In this document: positions 17,263-19,120 of the stretch, one piece after another
How positions within the stretch are numbered: position 1 is the first letter of the stretch
How the letters are laid out: each line of letters begins with the position of its first letter
Assembly: GCA_037447655.1 (NCBI GenBank)
Contig: JBBHKE010003478.1
Location: 1 to 19,120 of the forward strand
Source of the DNA: Zygnema cylindricum
Taxonomy: Eukaryota > Streptophyta > Zygnematophyceae > Zygnematales > Zygnemataceae
Direction: 5' to 3'
DNA: 19,120 nucleotides
Notes under the pieces: model-generated
Database searches by the model: none
Told to the model about the DNA's origin: nothing
What the model saw: the letters and a program-made list of their open reading frames with translations, nothing else
Position numbers and translations under genes: made by a program

Positions 17263-18336
17263 TGTTGAAACTCTGAGACCTCCATAAGTCCTCAGAGTAA
17301 ATAGCTTACAAGAAGCCTCTAGGATAACTCTGACCCCTTTGTGTTTCAGCAAGAACAACTGCCACCCTGGCAGACAAAAACTCTGACCACCTTCACCCTT
17401 GTGAAGGCAAGACTCCCCTGAGTCGATAGCAAAAAGAATCTCTGAATTTGCTCCCGTGAGTTGTAAGTTATGGAGGGTCAATGTTGACCATTTGTAAAGA
17501 AGCTCTCTTGGAGAGAGGGTCCTATCTCCTAATTTTTTTAAGTCTTATCTCTCTGAGAGACTCTATCTACTGATGTACAGAGTTAATCATATTCCACTTC
17601 CGTACACAAAAAGAACAACTGCTGGTGTACTTTGTGTACAGACACTGTGCGACATGGCCTAAATGTAGACACGTGTTATATTGGTATTTGCTCTCTTAAT
17701 CCTCGGAGATAGCGCAATCTAATGTTATACCCCCACGTGTCATCCGATGTGGTGATGACCACAAACCGTTGAAATCCTTTTCCGCGATCTCCGCGTTCAT
17801 TTCGGCCGTCCGATTAAATTCACATTTAATCGTAGCCGTGATAAATACCTGCGCGGTATTCGTTTCGCTAAAGAAACAAATGCGCGGTATTCGTTTCTTA
17901 TCTGTACCGCAATCCGTACTTTTACGTTACTAATTCTTTGTATCCCGAAAATAGTTTCAGTTAAATGAATTATCCTTCTTGGTAATGTATAAGTAATTAT
18001 CAAACCGTATAGTACGTATCATGTGGTCTATACATAACGGATAAGGCTACCGGCTACCGGCTGCTTACCGTCCGGCAAGTACCAGGATCAATTCCTAGGG
18101 GCAGCACATATCTTTTTAGTAAATAAACCTCTAACGGTAAATAAACTAATATATATATTTCCGTTAAACCTCTGGATGGCCTAGGTAGCCATGGCTCTAG
18201 CTTCCTCTCCAATTTCTCAGTGACTGCGACAAGTTTGAGAAGTTGGAGAGAGAAGTTAGAGGTAAACTTCCTTGGCTTCTATCTATATTTCTATTTAGAC
18301 CTAGAAAATACATTAAACGGACCATTAATTTCTAAA
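17263..18336 (-). repeat. 3' LTR of element E
   Basis: About 1074 bp. The left end on the plus strand is TGTTGAAACTCTGAGACC, so the LTR RNA strand ends ...TTTCAACA. The right end has decayed to TTTAGAAATTAATGG (minus). It has AGCCATGGCT at 18187-18196 and CCACGTGTCATCCG at 17733-17746. A 17-bp direct repeat TGCGCGGTATTCGTTTC lies at 17850-17866 and 17881-17897, and a B-box-like GGATCAATTCC at 18085-18095. Three perfect hairpins lie at 17359-17424. It is the best-kept A/C/E-type LTR. Confidence 0.87.
17359..17424 (-). other. Three successive hairpins in the leader part of the LTR of E
   Basis: Perfect inverted repeats: CTGCCA-ccc-TGGCAG (17359-17373), CCTTCAC-cctt-GTGAAGG (17390-17407) and GACTC-ccct-GAGTC (17411-17424). 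They lie downstream of the promoter region on the RNA strand, so they would be in the 5' leader. Hairpin one is also perfect in C (8683-8697). Hairpin two is perfect in A (2870-2887). Hairpin three is kept in A (2892-2903) and in shifted form in D (10144-10159). Confidence 0.6.
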
Positions 18337-18349
18337 CTCCCCTTATTTT
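18337..18349 (-). promoter_or_regulatory. Polypurine tract of element E
   Basis: Minus strand AAAATAAGGGGAG directly before the LTR start, identical to the tract in A. Confidence 0.78.
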
Positions 18350-18351
18350 CT

Positions 18352-19120
18352 AGTTAATCTTTAATTCCAGCCCACACTTCTCCCTGCAGAAAATTAGCTT
18401 AGGGGAAGGCACAGATTTAGTCATCATATCTGCTACCATCTCACTGTCTGGTCGGTACTCTAAACTGATTTTTTTTTTTTCTACTTTATATCTAACAAAG
18501 CTGAGTTAATTGTCCATGTGTTTGGCTTTAAAATGATGTTTAGGATTGGCAGAAATAGCGATTCCTGCCTGATTATCACAAAATATTTTTTGCACACCAC
18601 TCTTAAGGTGACCAAGCTCACGAAGCAAAGACTTCACCCAAATCAATTCCTTTATAGCAGAGCAAGAGGCCATATACTCGGTCTCCATGGTGGACTGAGC
18701 AATAAATTTTTGTTGTTAGCTACTCCAACACCAATCCCCATCACCCACATATAATACATATCAAGAAGTGCATCTCCTCATCAAAGCATCACCATAACTG
18801 GTATCACTCCAAGTAGTGATGTTGGTATTCTCCCTACCCAAATGCAACAATAGATCCCTAGTTCATATCAAATATCTAACGACTCTCTTAGTTGCCTCCC
18901 AATCCCTCTTAGTGGGAGCATTTAGACTTCTATTCAGCACTCCTACAGCTGCAGCTAAATCCGGCCGGGTACAATTCATAAAATAGATTAGACTTCCCAC
19001 TACTTGCCTGTAAGGAATAGTCTGCATGAACTTCTGTTCATCAGGAGATAATTCCTCGTCTAAGACTATGACTCCTTCTTCCTCACTCCCCTCACTTCCC
19101 TTCTTCAACTCCATTGGAGT
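18352..19120 (-). pseudogene. Element E pol: RT C-terminus and RNase H
   Basis: One frame runs from the window end (19120) to a stop next to the polypurine tract, with only in-frame stops as damage. The RT end (19114-18863) has LDEELSPDEQKFMQTIPYRQ, then NCTRPDLAAAVGVL and KRDWEATKRVVRYL. RNase H follows: WSDTSYGD (first Asp kept), QSTMETEYMAS (Glu kept) and FCDNQAGIAI (Asp kept), then KHHFKAKHMDN. Stops occur after RYLI, in TSGYV (Gly codon to TGA), in SSKQQ (Lys codon to TAA) and after HMDN. The tail has DSEMVADMMTKS and PSPKLIFCREKCGLELKIN and then a normal stop, the natural C-terminus of the family. The RT catalytic YVDD lies outside the window. Confidence 0.88.

Larger units (their letters stand above)
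17263..19120 (-). mobile_element. Element E: Ty1/copia, 3' part, running off the window
   Basis: A complete 3' LTR (17263-18336) is followed by a polypurine tract and an RNase H/RT region in one frame on the minus strand. Its left end sits in the 3' LTR of C, so E is a separate insertion into C. The 5' part lies beyond base 19120. Its coding region is worn only by stops in the visible part. Confidence 0.85.

Overview
The window is non-genic plant-type DNA made almost entirely of decayed Ty1/copia LTR retrotransposons. No intact gene, rRNA or tRNA gene was found. Three things point to a land plant or another streptophyte: copia elements with ~1 kb LTRs, a T-expanded TTTAGGG-type telomere-like tract (1868-1924), and a primer-binding site resembling the complement of the plant initiator tRNA-Met anticodon arm. 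Other lineages with TTTAGGG telomeres (oomycetes, some algae) are not excluded, and the species cannot be named.

Layout. Bases 1-2746 are AT-rich, non-coding target DNA holding a GTAC-dense repeat array, a dispersed ~80-bp direct repeat and the telomere-like tract. From 2747 to the end there are five related copia copies, here called A to E. A (2747-4394, minus) keeps its 3' LTR, RNase H and the end of RT. B (4395-7730, minus) keeps its 3' LTR and a badly broken RNase H/RT, and holds an unexplained 1.4-kb segment at about 6237-7640. C (plus) has a 5' LTR at 7731-8790, a gag remnant and protease/integrase up to 10009; it resumes at 16086-16698 and ends in a partial 3' LTR at 16699-17262. D (10010-16085, minus) sits inside the integrase gene of C and is the most complete copy: 3' LTR, RNase H, RT, integrase, protease, gag and a truncated 5' LTR. 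E (17263 to the window end, minus) lies in the 3' LTR of C.

The simplest reading is nesting: A contains B, B contains C, C contains D and E. The LTRs form two subfamilies, A/C/E and B/D. All share a 5' block with an invariant AGCCATGGCT palindrome. The copies would once have made a Gag and a Pol polyprotein (protease, integrase, RT, RNase H) for RNA-mediated transposition. Every copy now has stops, frameshifts, deletions or lost catalytic residues, so none can move by itself.

No clearly new gene system is visible. The best leads are: the half-tRNA type primer-binding site of C; the shared LTR architecture (palindrome, tRNA-like boxes, leader hairpins); the inverted LTR pair at 16699-18336; the mismatch between nesting order and decay in A and B; and the unexplained insert in B.
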